DNA of 64,000 nt from Diphasiastrum complanatum (taxonomy: Eukaryota > Streptophyta > Lycopodiopsida > Lycopodiales > Lycopodiaceae), in the NCBI GenBank assembly GCA_029204225.1, contig CM055107.1:15250900-15314899 (forward strand), written 5' to 3'. Positions 10,971 through 20,649 of this stretch are shown one piece after another. Under the pieces are notes generated by a model. The model was not told the origin of the DNA. It did no database searches and was given only the letters and a program-made list of their open reading frames with translations. How positions within the stretch are numbered: position 1 is the first letter of the stretch; each line of letters begins with the position of its first letter. Both the position numbers and the translations under genes were made by a program.

Positions 10971-11397
10971 ATGCAAAAATTTATCAAGTCTGATGACAAA
11001 TTTGTCTTCTTTTTCATCAAATTTGACAAAAATGAATGATTATTATTGTTTTCTTTGATTTCTCAGATCCAAATTGATCTTAAGAATTGTGATTAGTATG
11101 GCTTCCCCTGCTCAACAATCAAATAAGGTTTCAAACAAGCAAATCCACTAAAATCAAGCAAAATAGCTCCCAATTTAATTCTAAAATGCAATTTGAACAA
11201 TACTATGCCAAAACAAGATGCCTAAATGTAAGCTAACATCCATCCAAACATGCTGAAAACCAATCACAAGCTTCAGAGTAATCAGAACAGAATACTAAAA
11301 AAATATTTGAATGCAAATATATTCTTATCTGATGCAAAAACATCAATTTTGATGTTTGCTTCTGTAATGGTGATTCCCTCCATATTCAAATATGGAG
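10971..11397. other. Unassigned AT-rich stretch
   Basis: I see no gene, LTR end or repeat that I can support here. Confidence 0.4.
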
Positions 11398-11545
11398 ATG
11401 GCACTCATATTTTGATTCCAATGTGAGGATGGTGCCCAAATTTTGATTGCAATGTCAATATGGTGCTCATATCTTGTTTTCAATGTCCAAATGGCGCTCA
11501 TATTTTGTTTTCAGTGTGGAAATGGCGCTCATATTGATTTCGAAA
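11398..11545. repeat. 31-bp minisatellite
   Basis: Imperfect tandem units begin atgg at 11398, 11429, 11460, 11491 and 11522, about 4.7 copies, with core atggygctcatattttg and spacing of 30-31 bases. Confidence 0.85.
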
Positions 11546-11935
11546 TTCCATAGAGAGAAAGTTAAACTATGGCTAGATAGAATGTAACCATGACTACAGT
11601 TGATTTGCTTAACCACAACTGTAGACGAGCTCGTTATACCATTGGGAGTGGTGTACGCGGCGTTGGGAGTGGTGTGGGCAAGCAAATAAACATTATAATT
11701 TTTCTTTAATAGACTTTTTTTCTCATCCTACATGGCATTTCTTATAGGGTCTTTTTCTAGTTTGAAACTTCTCTAATGATTTTGGCACCGTTGCCTCCAA
11801 CATAGATAGTGTGAGTGTTTTTAACTCTCCGGTGAATGTTTTTTAATCACTCGTTTCAATAAAAAACACTCACACTTTTGATTTTGCAAGAATTTCTCGT
11901 CGTGCGAGTGTTTTTTATTTAAAAAAAAATTATCT
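11546..11935. other. Unassigned stretch with a tRNA-Asp-like primer site
   Basis: TGGCACCGTTGCC at about 11783-11795 differs by one base from the tRNA-Asp type primer-binding consensus, so this may be the end of an unidentified LTR. I see no coding sequence. Confidence 0.35.
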
Positions 11936-12702
11936 ATAAACATTCGCCACCCTATTCAAATAATAGTCCATGTTGAGAGCTATCAGGGAGTGTTTTTATT
12001 GAGGTTTAATACTCAAAAAGCTAGTCATTGAGCCATTCAAAAGGCATGCACTAAGACTATGTAGCACATGGCATGTCATGTAATATTAATTGCATTCCAT
12101 CTCTAACTACAAGAATATATGTGAAGAATAAAACACTCATCAGCTCAATTTTATAGAACAAAACTTAATTAAAAATATTTTTCAACTTGTCCAAAACATT
12201 GTCCTTGTTAAGGACTATCACCTCAGGCTTGGGCAAATTTTTAAAAAAAATTCTTTAAAAACATTCGCCACCCTATTCAAATGATAGTCCATGTTGAGAG
12301 CTCTCTCCAAACGACGAGTGTTTTGACTAAGATTTACTACTCGAAAGCTAGTCAATGAGCCATTCTCAAGGCGTGCACTAAGACTAGACTCAACACTCGT
12401 CAGCTCAATTTTTGAGTAGAAAACTTAAGTAAAAACATTTACCAATATGTCCAAAACATTGCCTTGTTGAGGACTATCACCTCAAGCTTGGCCGAATGCT
12501 TTTATAGAAAAAAATTTCTCTAAAACCATTTGCCACCCTATCCAAATGATAGTCCATGTTGAGAGCTATTTCCTGACCAAAGGTTGAATTTTTTTATTGA
12601 GGTTTACTACTCAAAAAGCCAGTCGGTGAGCCATTTAAAAGGCATGCACTAAGACTAGATAAAACACTCGTCAACCTATCCAAAATATTGTTCTTGTTGA
12701 GG
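11936..12702 (+). repeat. Tandem array of 265-321 bp units
   Basis: Three units begin cattygccaccct at 11941, 12262 and 12527. Each carries atagtccatgttgagagct, then actcraaagc, gagccattc and cactaagacta; the first two also have ctatcacctca. The third unit is cut at about 12702 by an inverted segment. No coding potential. Confidence 0.85.
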
Positions 12703-12985
12703 GGCTCTGCGACATTAAAAGTCCCACACAAAGGCCTAAGGTCCTTTTATTGACTTGTAACTAATCAAATAACTATGTGATCATTGGGTTGGACTTTCAC
12801 ATGCAGGGTGCCAAATCCCTCTCACTATTTAACTAGGGTTAGAATTGCATCGGGATTCGCAAACCCTCCAACACACTCATTGTTTGGTCAGGAGATAGTT
12901 CTAAACATGGACTATCTTTTGAGTAGGGTGGAAAATGTTTTTAGAGGATTTATTTTTTAGTAAAAACATTCACCCAAGCTTGAGA
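12703..12985 (-). repeat. Inverted segment: array piece plus LTR start
   Basis: 12708-12873 matches 33398-33569 in the same orientation, whereas the neighbouring LTR body (12986-13610) matches the other half of that repeat in the opposite orientation. 12874-12985 is the reverse complement of the array unit (atggactatc, agggtgg). Flipping the block restores both the array and a continuous LTR starting TGTTGG. Confidence 0.75.
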
Positions 12986-13330
12986 AGTCAAGTTAGTGAA
13001 TAAAATAGGGGTTCCCACCAAAGTTCAATTTCAAATTGATTCCCTCCAATTCTTGAATGGGTTCTTTCACTTTTTCAAATTTATTTAGTTAGGGAGGTAG
13101 AAATTGGCCAATAGCCTTCGAGGCCAAAGCCCTAAAATCCACTATATAGTGGTGAATTTGAGGTATTTTGTACATTCCCTCTTCATTTCAATACAAGCGG
13201 TAGAGCCTCTTATGGATTGGATAAGGAATGTCCTTGCTCTCCATCTCTCCTCCTCTAACTCTCATTCTTTCTTTGTGTTTGCTAATTGTTGGATTTGATG
13301 CTTATTGGGATTGAATGTTCTTATGCTTTT

Positions 13331-13396
<66 letters not shown>

Positions 13397-13610
13397 TTTC
13401 TATGATTGTGGATTAGAGTTAATGGATGTAGTGTTAATGCTTAGTGTTAATGGTTGCAGTGTTAATGGATCTTAGTGTTAATTGCACATGCTAGATTATG
13501 AAATATGCTATTGCTCTCTTGGGAACAAACCTCCGCGTCACAACTAACTTCATCTCCTTGATGCTTGTGTGCTTGGATCTAGGGTTGAGGGTAGGACATA
13601 GCCCACTACA
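12986..13610 (+). repeat. LTR body (tRNA-Asp type element)
   Basis: Begins agtcaagttag and ends cactaca just before a primer-binding site. It includes TATATAG at 13143-13149, a (GA)n tract at 13334-13392 and several gtgttaatg words. It is the same family as the solo LTR at 33037-33569, but keeps about 290 bases, including the TATA segment, that the solo copy lacks. Confidence 0.75.
13334..13392. repeat. (GA)n microsatellite
   Basis: About 59 bases of uninterrupted GA inside the LTR; the related solo LTR holds the same tract expanded. Confidence 0.97.
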
Positions 13611-13614
13611 ATTT

Positions 13615-13635
13615 TGGTGTCATCGTTGTCGGGGA
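13615..13635 (+). other. tRNA-Asp-like primer-binding site
   Basis: TGGTGTCATCGTTGTCGGGG follows the LTR end at 13610. It aligns with the tRNA-Asp type TGGCGCCGTTGCCGGGG if a short insertion is allowed. Confidence 0.6.
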
Positions 13636-14639
13636 GCTACGCCACATTGGTTGCAAACCAAAATATAAGAGATTATGGATCAATTCGTATGACATTGGGT
13701 TGTATATTGACAGGTAAATCAACTGACTATGTTAATGAATAATAAAAGTTCTCGTATAAAGTCTAAAACTTTAGAGGGCTTGATGATGGACATTCAAGAA
13801 TTCCTAGATAAAACATTAATCCAAGGTGCCTGTGATTTTGCTGGGATAAGCATGGAAACTTATGGTACAATTTTCAAACTTATCAGAGAAGCATTTAAGC
13901 AAGTTTGTATTAAGAGGTTCCTCTTCGAAGGTCATATGATTTAAAGCGTGAGAGAAATAAACTAACACAAGAATGCATAAAATTATAGGCACTCCAATTC
14001 ATGTTGAAGAGACATATCAGACCCAAGGAAGATCTATTTCATACAATGCATCAAACAACCTTTTTGTTGATTTAAATCAATTACTGAGATATATGATAGC
14101 GGAGCTGATCAGAACATTGGTATGCAAGGCAAATTTTTTTTACTCCAAACAGTTCCAATCTTCTTAGTTATCCCATCATGTGAAAAACCTGTACTTCCCT
14201 TGAAGCTAAGAAAATTCTTTTTGGACATCATGGAGAGATTCTATTAGTGTTAAGAAGTCGCATCAATTTGAAGATTTCATCTCAGCAAGACGTGAGATCT
14301 GGATAGTTTACTTCAAAGATTTGTCGACGTAATAGTTGGGTGCAACTTGAAAATAGCTCTTAGAACCTCAAGATGATGTTGTTTTGTTGCTCTTGTTCTC
14401 AATAATATTGCATCAATTATCACAATACCGCCTTGTGAAGGGTAAAAAAGTAGTAAGAATTTGCGACTTCAAGATTAAACTACAAAGTCAAAAGATGAAG
14501 TTTGTAGCTGACTCAATAACCATCCACTATTCTTCTTGAAAATGAAAGCATGAACAAGTTAAAAAAGCTTTCTACTATAGCTACTACTGACAGAAAAAGT
14601 TAAATATTGTCGAGAAACAATGTTTCTTGCAATTTCAGA
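13636..14639 (+). mobile_element. Interior of the tRNA-Asp type element, degenerate
   Basis: Region downstream of the primer site. Short open frames exist at 13729-13944 (71 codons, with KTLEGLMMDIQEFLD) and 13973-14167 (64 codons), but I recognise no gag or pol motif in them. They may be a decayed gag. No family assignment is possible by eye. Confidence 0.4.
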
Positions 14640-14779
14640 ACTGTTAATGATAATACCTTCAAGTGTAGAGGGTACAGCCTCATTCACAATATATAATACA
14701 GAACATAGTTTAGTAACTGCTCTCTTTCTTGTTAGTTGTTCTCTCTGATCTTTTTATTTCTGCTGCAATTAATCCAACA
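14640..14779 (+). repeat. Copia-type LTR 3' end
   Basis: Ends ccaaca at 14779 directly before a tRNA-Met primer-binding site. It contains tatataatacag, a TATA-like element, at about 14690. The LTR start was not located, and no copia coding sequence follows before the dioxygenase gene. Confidence 0.6.
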
Positions 14780-14791
14780 TGGTATCAGAGC
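14780..14791 (+). other. tRNA-iMet primer-binding site
   Basis: TGGTATCAGAGC, a perfect match to the initiator-Met tRNA complement used by most plant copia elements. Confidence 0.85.
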
Positions 14792-15025
14792 GGGGTCATT
14801 TGCCTCTGTTTGCTTGAGTGGGGTGTTTCTAGAATAGTTTGTCAAGCCAAGCACAGGAGGTTTGTGCACCTTCCTGCCTGCGGGCCAAGTTTGCAACATA
14901 ACTTCCCTAGAAAATTTGATTTGCTAGAAAACATATGCTCCACTATGTGCCGATCTAACGCCTACAGGACACATTCTATTCCAGCTCATGATTATTGATC
15001 ACAATATTTGCAGCTGCATGTGCTG

Positions 15026-16386
15026 CTACTTTTTTATTTTCAAAGAATTGATGTTAAATTTGTTGTCGAGACCTCTTGAGAAGAATTCTCTCAAGTAATC
15101 CTCAAACAGAATCTCACGGTACTCTGCTTTTTGATCCGGCTGCTGCCGGATCACCTCCGCTGCTGGGGCTATGGTTGCATCGTGTGAAGGACCGTAGAAT
15201 GATACGATGGAGAAGCGAGTTCTCTCTGAGTTGACCACTGCACGATGTTTTATGCTCTTGTATCGCCCATTGCTTAAGATCTGCAACACAATGCAAAGTT
15301 CAAACAAGCTCGGGCTCAAACCACCACATGATGATGACACCTGCAAATACTCGCAGAAGCTCAACTATTGTTTTGCTTTTCTACAAATTCTCGTACAGTG
15401 AAAATATTTTCTGCAGATATTTGGCATATTTATAAATTAGATCCATCCTAGTTAGAACTGCTTTCATGAAGATGCATAAAGCGTGCACTTAATATTCACC
15501 TCCAATTGGTCGCCTATGTTTATGACGAAGGCATTTGGTATAGAGCTCACTGCGTACCAAGAACCATCCTTCATAACCTCAAGACCTGGGACATCGTCAT
15601 GCTGAACTATGGTGAATCCATATACATCAGTGTGCCCTCTAACTCCCAGAGTGAGATCCGGCTGTGGGCAAGGTGGATAGTGATTTATCACCAATAACTG
15701 ATGATGACCTTTGAATGCTTCATATATAAAGCTCTCCCTCAAACCGAGACTCTCCGACAGTAGAGCTAGCAATCGCAGAGCCAACGCCCGAACGTTCTTG
15801 GCATATTCCGTGGCAATTTCTCTGGCGCAAACAGAGGATGGTATGTTAACATATTAAAGATGAGGCATAGTCACAATAGCTCAGAACTTACAATATACCT
15901 GTAATGGAGAGGAACATCGGGCCATGTGCTGATAAGCTCATCCGAAAGTGGATGGCAAGGGTGAGCGAGAAAGTCCTTCCAGTCTGACACGCGGTCGAGT
16001 TCCGTGTTGAAGCTTAAGCCATAGCGGGCTTTACGTCCTGTGCCAATTTTTTGAAAGAATCGCATTTTGATCTCCGCTGGAAGCTCAAAAAACTGCCGCA
16101 CTACTTCCAGCATAGCTTTCATAGAGCTGTCTGGAAATCCATGGTTTATCAAGTGGAAGAATCCCCACGACTCACAGGCGGATTTCAATTCTTCCATAAC
16201 CTGATTGCGTCCATCGCCATGGAACCTCGAAAGATCGATCACGGGCAATTGTTTGCCTGGGACAAGCCTTGCAGCTGCACTGGGACGTTCATGCTGAGGC
16301 TGGATATATGCGCGGGGAACCTCCTTCACTCCCCGATCAAAGAGCGCCTGCGCTCCTTCAGCATAAAAATCATTGAAGTCGTTCAT
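15026..16386 (-). CDS. 2-oxoglutarate/Fe(II)-dependent dioxygenase (plant DOXC class), 3 exons
   Basis: Exons 16386-15899, 15821-15500 and 15280-15026 join to 1065 bases, a 354-aa protein; introns of 77 and 219 bases have GT-AG ends. The N-terminal DIOX_N domain (about residues 46-150) has LPVIDLSRF and WGFFHLINHGF. The 2OG-Fe(II) domain has INHYPPCPQPDL, iron ligands H226 and D228 (GHTD) and H282, and the 2OG-binding R292-x-S294 (RFS). Such enzymes are soluble and couple 2-oxoglutarate decarboxylation to substrate hydroxylation or desaturation, mostly in specialised or hormone metabolism. The general look (IGDQLEILSNGRYKS, HRAV) suggests the DMR6/flavonoid-type side of the family, but the substrate cannot be read from sequence. 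Length is normal and I see no defect. It is the only clearly intact gene here. Confidence 0.95.
15281..15499 (-). other. Intron 2 of the dioxygenase gene
   Basis: Donor GTGAAT after codon 270 (GAG) and acceptor TTGCAG before ATC TTA AGC. Phase 0. The position, just before the conserved LSNG segment, is common in this family. Confidence 0.92.
15822..15898 (-). other. Intron 1 of the dioxygenase gene
   Basis: 77 bases, donor GTATAT and acceptor GCGCCAG, interrupting codon 163 (AG|A). Removing it joins HYR to EIATEYAKNVRALAL, the expected family sequence. Confidence 0.92.
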
Positions 16387-16411
16387 TTTGTAATTTGTAA
16401 TCTCTCAAAAG

Positions 16412-16461
16412 AGAGTCGCTCGCTCGCTCGCTCTCTTTCGCTCTCTCTCTCTCTCTCTCAC
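16412..16461. repeat. (GCTC)n/(CT)n low-complexity tract in the dioxygenase 5' flank
   Basis: Short gctc repeats grade into (CT)n between the gene start and its duplicated copy. Pyrimidine-rich leaders are common in plant genes. Confidence 0.9.
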
Positions 16462-16491
16462 TCACAGATACAAATCACTAAAGTCGTTCAT
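16462..16491 (-). promoter_or_regulatory. Upstream ORF made from a duplicated gene start
   Basis: A 9-codon frame, MNDFSDLYL then TGA, lies 105 bases upstream of the dioxygenase ATG. It repeats the true start (MNDFNDFYA) and the flanking bases aaagtcgttcattttgta and ctcaaaagagag, so the start region was duplicated in tandem. If transcribed it would act as an upstream ORF and could lower translation. Whether the transcript includes it is not known. Confidence 0.7.
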
Positions 16492-16521
16492 TTTGTAGTC
16501 ACTCAAAAGAGAGCTGCTCTC

Positions 16522-16529
16522 TCTATATA
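16522..16529 (-). promoter_or_regulatory. Putative TATA box of the dioxygenase gene
   Basis: TATATAGA on the minus strand, 136 bases upstream of the ATG. Transcription would be expected to begin near 16490-16500, close to the upstream ORF start. Confidence 0.45.
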
Positions 16530-16779
16530 TGTGTCTCTATTATTGACAGCTGATCTCTCTATTATTGATAGGTCGATATATTGGATAAAGTATTTCACAC
16601 CACCACTTCAACCACTTCAGTGACACTAGTGATATCATGGGCTCACATGAGCCCACCACCCATAGAAAGGTGAAGAACATATCATAGCATATCAGGAGAT
16701 GATACTCTGACATATCTTTAAGCTTAGATGAGTGTAAGCCCACTTCTAGCACTACAATGGTGTGTTGTAAGCAAATCTC

Positions 16780-16782
<3 letters not shown>

Positions 16783-16819
<37 letters not shown>
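16783..16819. repeat. (GA)n microsatellite upstream of the dioxygenase gene
   Basis: 37 bases of pure GA about 0.4 kb upstream of the ATG. Confidence 0.97.
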
Positions 16820-16823
<4 letters not shown>

Positions 16824-18042
16824 ATTCTGGCCATGGCATGGACCATGTACGACTCTACACCACGCAACGAGACATGATATGCAATTGTTTTTGAAGTGTT
16901 ATGCTCCAAAATTCAAGGTGATGAGCAATTGATAAAGACACAAATGTCATAGCATTCTCGGAGGAAGAATCGAATGTACACAAAGTCAAATATAATGGAG
17001 GACTTAGAGAATATCATTATATTATCTTCTAGTCTTTGTCAACTCGGTTGCTTTCTTGTCTTTATCATTTGGGATAGTAAGAAATAATTATGCATAAAGT
17101 GCTACAAGTGCATGCATTTTTTGTGAGTAAAAGCCTATAGATAGATAAAATGAGGTCAAATCTACTAAGACCAATCGTCTATCAAATCACAAAATAAACT
17201 CAAACATTTCATTCAAGTTGGACTAGTCACCAATACCATTAAGATGATATGAATAAACTCATAGGACATTCAACACATAACTACACATTACAACTGATTA
17301 AAAAAAATAGATTAAGGAGTTTAAAATTGTCTTCTCTAACAAGAAGGTGCTCTACAAAGATTCAAAGTATGAAGGGTATAACTTGCTTGTAACAAAAGTC
17401 CCTAGATTGTCTCTTGTCATAGCCAAGTTGGATAAGAATAGTTGTTGCATTTTAAATCATGCAATTTGTGGTTCCAATTGCAAAAACATCCCCATGTCGT
17501 GCTCCCTACTACTTAGTTTAGGTTAATTTTGTCCCTTCACATTCCGATACATACAATGTACAACTTTATTCTTTGAAAGAAAAAAGACCACAAACTTTTC
17601 CAAGTTTTATGCATCTTATTGAGATCATGAATCCTACTATATTTTGAAGAGTCCACAATATTCTAGGCTAAGTGGGCACTTTTCGAGTAGAATGGTCATC
17701 TTCCAATTCTATTAGGTCAAGAGACATGTGTTTCATGTTGAAAAGGCTAGAGGCCAAACTGTTTTACTTTATCCATAATTGGAAATGAATTTTCAAGTGA
17801 CATTTCCTCCAAGTAAAATAGTCACTAATTGGAGTTAGCACATGGATTTAGGATTGTTAATGTATGTGTAGAGTAAATTTGTGGCTTGACTCGAACAAAA
17901 GATTATTGAACCTCATGGAAAATTCAGTGAAGAACTTATTTTTGGCGAGAAATACTCTTATTTACAGATGATAATTTTCTCTAGTTACCTATACTTTTTA
18001 AAGTTTGTGGGATAAAATCTTGTTCAAAATAGATTTGAAGAT
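16820..18042. other. Unassigned intergenic stretch
   Basis: No intact gene. Broken frames on the plus strand around 17300-17450 (for example KVLYKDSKYEGYNLLVTKVP) hint at an old coding element, but I cannot name it. Confidence 0.35.
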
Positions 18043-18117
18043 GTTTTTGGAGCCATAATAATTTGCTTGTGCAAGTTTTATTATGGATATGATATTGTGA
18101 TTATGGCTCCAAAAAAG
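18043..18117. repeat. Inverted repeat
   Basis: tttttggagccataat near 18043 is repeated inverted as attatggctccaaaaa ending near 18117, with roughly 40 bases between the arms. Confidence 0.8.
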
Positions 18118-18356
18118 GTAAAATGTGAGGAGGACTCTAATGATCTCCTAATGCTCTCCATAATATCCAAATATCATTCCACCTTTATTTTTAATATAGC
18201 ACTACAACATTTTGGAACATTTCCGACCCTAATATTGAGGCTTTTCTGAAATGTTTGTTTTTTAAATAAGTCCTTTATGGTATATCCAACGATATATCCC
18301 TCGATAACATACCCTCAAAATTTGCATTGGGCCCAAGAAATTCATGGAGTATTTTT

Positions 18357-18601
18357 GTCTTTTTAAAAAAAGAGTTTTTCCAAGGGATATATTGAGGGAC
18401 CTCGAAATATCCCTCGACAACTGCTGTAGTCACAAAAGAATGTTTTGCGAGGGTTATATCGAAGGAACTCAGAATACCCTCGAAGACTGCCCGATCACAA
18501 AATAGTGTTTTGCGAGGGTTATATCTAGGGACCTCGAAATATTCCTCGAAGCCTACCCTTATCACAAAAGATGATTTTTCGAGGTATATTTCGAGGTTCA
18601 T
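18357..18601. repeat. Tandem repeat of 65-67 bp units
   Basis: Units start cacaaaa at 18431, 18496 and 18563, with a partial unit before. Each has gagggttatatc and ccctcgaa words that are partly self-complementary. A 108-codon minus-strand frame across it shows the same repeats as protein (EVPRYNPRK, EVPQYIPWK) and is probably a by-product of the repeat. Confidence 0.85.
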
Positions 18602-19010
18602 ACAAAGATCTCCCCTGAGGACTATTCTGAGGGGACAAGAATTAAAATTTCTTCTAGGGAAGAATGGAACCAGTATACTGGCTTCATTCTACCCTAAAAT
18701 TGACTCCATCCAATCCCATGAGTCTTTTTGCACCACTTCATTTGTTTATAATTGTTATTAAAAAACCTTTCAAATATTTAAGTTGTATATGTTATGCAAT
18801 TAAAGACTAATGAGAGAAACTTTTAACAAAATAGCCATACATTAATGGTCCAAATACATAAATATATTACAAACTAAATCAATAAGCACACCTACATCTG
18901 TGCTAGAATGAAACATCTAATTAGATCCAGTTGAGTCGTCCTCGTCCTGGCCATGGACATCGGACTCATGTGACTCCAATGCATGGGATAGGGACTACAA
19001 TATCTATGTG
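18602..19010. other. Unassigned stretch
   Basis: No gene or repeat that I can support. Confidence 0.35.
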
Positions 19011-19019
19011 CAATGACCT

Positions 19020-19388
19020 TTGAGGCTCACATATGATGAGAAGGGTAAGCAAGTGGAAGTTACTCATTTTGCATTTCTCACATATTTTGGTGAATCTTCT
19101 TGTGTAGATGATACTATCCAAGTGGATGTTGGTTTTCATGGAATGGATACAACTAATGTATCTGGAAAAAAAGTTATGTTCAATGACTTTGATGGTCAAG
19201 TGGAAGATCAAGAGGTTGATCTCAAAGGCCTTCAACAACACAAAAGCAAAGGTGGCAATTCGGTGCTAGTCAAGAGCATCAAAGGAAAGCCAAGTGGCAA
19301 AGATACTTTGGATATGTTTTTGCAAGTTATTGAAGATCCAAGTAAGATCAGGGGAGAAGCAAGGAAGTGTTGTTCAAAGCTACTTTAA
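19020..19388 (+). pseudogene. Copia polyprotein fragment between integrase and RT
   Basis: A 122-codon frame whose start (LTYDEKGKQVEVTHFAF, then ESSCVDD) aligns with the integrase-RT linker of the copia element at 25480-25580 (FTYFEKGKQ, ESSCYED). The remainder is acidic and Lys-rich and has no recognised domain. It lies just before a copia LTR. It is probably a scrap of a copia polyprotein; a host-gene fusion is possible but unsupported. Confidence 0.5.
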
Positions 19389-19390
19389 TT

Positions 19391-20141
19391 GTTCTATATC
19401 ATGTTTGAGCAATTTGATATGAATGTGTGCAAATTGTCAAGATATGGTGAAACTAGTTACATTGTTTTGCATCATTTTGATGTTGGAGTTGCACTAGCAT
19501 TTGTGAAAATTGTCAACATTTCATAGCTAGTTTGAGGCCTAAATTGGCAATTTTGTACATAGTTTTGGATCTAACCTTTCATACATGTGAAAGAGGCCTA
19601 GATACTTTTATTTTAGTATATATTGTCTCAAACTTCAGGAACCCTCGAAATGACACCAAAATCATGTTATTTGGACATATAGGCCAAAAGTGGCTATTTT
19701 AGGCTACTGGTGCTAAAATTGGGTCCTAAGTTCTAGAGAGAGGAGAGAGAGTCATCTCTCTCACCTATATTAGGCTGAAATTCGTAGAGAACAGGTTGGA
19801 GAAACCTATTGTATTGTTGAGAGAGATCAATAGATCATTGTCACAGTTTCTTCCTCCATTGAGAGCATTGCTTTGTGTATTGTCTTCAAGCTATTGTGTA
19901 TGATCTTAGGAGATTTCCAAAAGTGGTAGGCTGCTATAATAAGGCCTGTTTGCTGTTATTTTTGGCTGCCATTAGTACCTTTTATTAGTTTCTTTTGTCT
20001 CTTGAATGCTTTGTCAAGTTCATATGTATCAAAGGTAGCATTAGGATGCATTGCCATTTCTAGCTTTTGTAGCTTGTTGTGAAAAGATCTTAGCCAAGTA
20101 TTTTGGGAGTTTGGATCCATTCAAGATCCACTTTTTTCACA
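19391..20141 (+). repeat. Copia-type LTR (start not fixed)
   Basis: Ends ttcaca at 20141 immediately before a primer-binding site. It contains a gagaggagagagag run and cctatatta near 19770. The upstream edge is uncertain; 19391 is only where coding similarity stops. Confidence 0.5.
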
Positions 20142-20153
20142 TGGTATCAAAGC
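20142..20153 (+). other. tRNA-iMet primer-binding site
   Basis: TGGTATCAAAGC, one base from the copia consensus TGGTATCAGAGC, next to the LTR CA end. Confidence 0.8.
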
Positions 20154-20419
20154 TAGTTGGCTATTATTTTTAGTAAGGTTTCCATTTATGGTGATATTTG
20201 GATGTTTGATCAAGTTCTAGCATGATTATGTGTTGCATTGTTGATCAAATCTTACTAACCTTTGTTTGTTGAGTTGAACATGTGGATCAAAAGCATATTT
20301 CAAGTCTATTGAAGATCAGAGGCTGAGAAGAAGCTATTTTGGATCATATCATAACACCTAATCATTTGTTGATTGTGAGGCTTGTGCATATTCAGTACTA
20401 ACAATGTTTAGTTCAATCT

Positions 20420-20609
20420 ATTGTTGACAATCTCCACTTATGTGGATGAACACTCTCCTTTGTGGATGAACACTCTCCTTAAGTGGATGAACCTTCTCCT
20501 TAAGTGGATGACGAATACTCTTTGAGTGATTTTGTATTTTTCCAAAAGGCTGAGCAAAGCTCCTACTTGGATGAAAGGTCCCCTTTTGGGTGAACAGATT
20601 GTCAACAAT
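20420..20609 (+). repeat. Inverted-repeat-bounded array in a copia leader, copy 1
   Basis: Arms attgttgacaatct (20420-20433) and agattgtcaacaat (20596-20609) are a perfect 14-bp inverted repeat. Between them are units of 20-21 bases with core gtggatgaacactctcctt, two of them identical (20441-20460, 20461-20480). It lies about 280 bases after the primer site. A second copy in the opposite orientation is at 38643-38793. Confidence 0.85.
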
Positions 20610-20649
20610 CTTTTTTTTTCGGAATTTCTCGGACTCTCGAGTATTGGTC

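Noticed and set aside
12708-12873. A free-standing 166-bp TG...CA element shared with 33398-33569
   Set aside because: Comparison with 33037-33569 shows it is the inverted start of a longer LTR, not an independent short element.
16051-16623. 190-codon plus-strand frame opposite the dioxygenase first exon
   Set aside because: It is the antisense shadow of a well-supported exon and runs into the CT repeat.
16620-16662. tgggctcacatgagccca palindrome upstream of the dioxygenase as an operator
   Set aside because: Short stem with a two-base loop, seen once; no supporting second site.
16540-16839. Minus-strand frames with Ser-Leu repeats upstream of the dioxygenase
   Set aside because: Product of the (GA)n tract; no motif and no conserved start.
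19020-19388. A small host gene with an acidic protein
   Set aside because: Its first part aligns with the integrase-RT linker of the copia element in this window, so a copia scrap is more likely.
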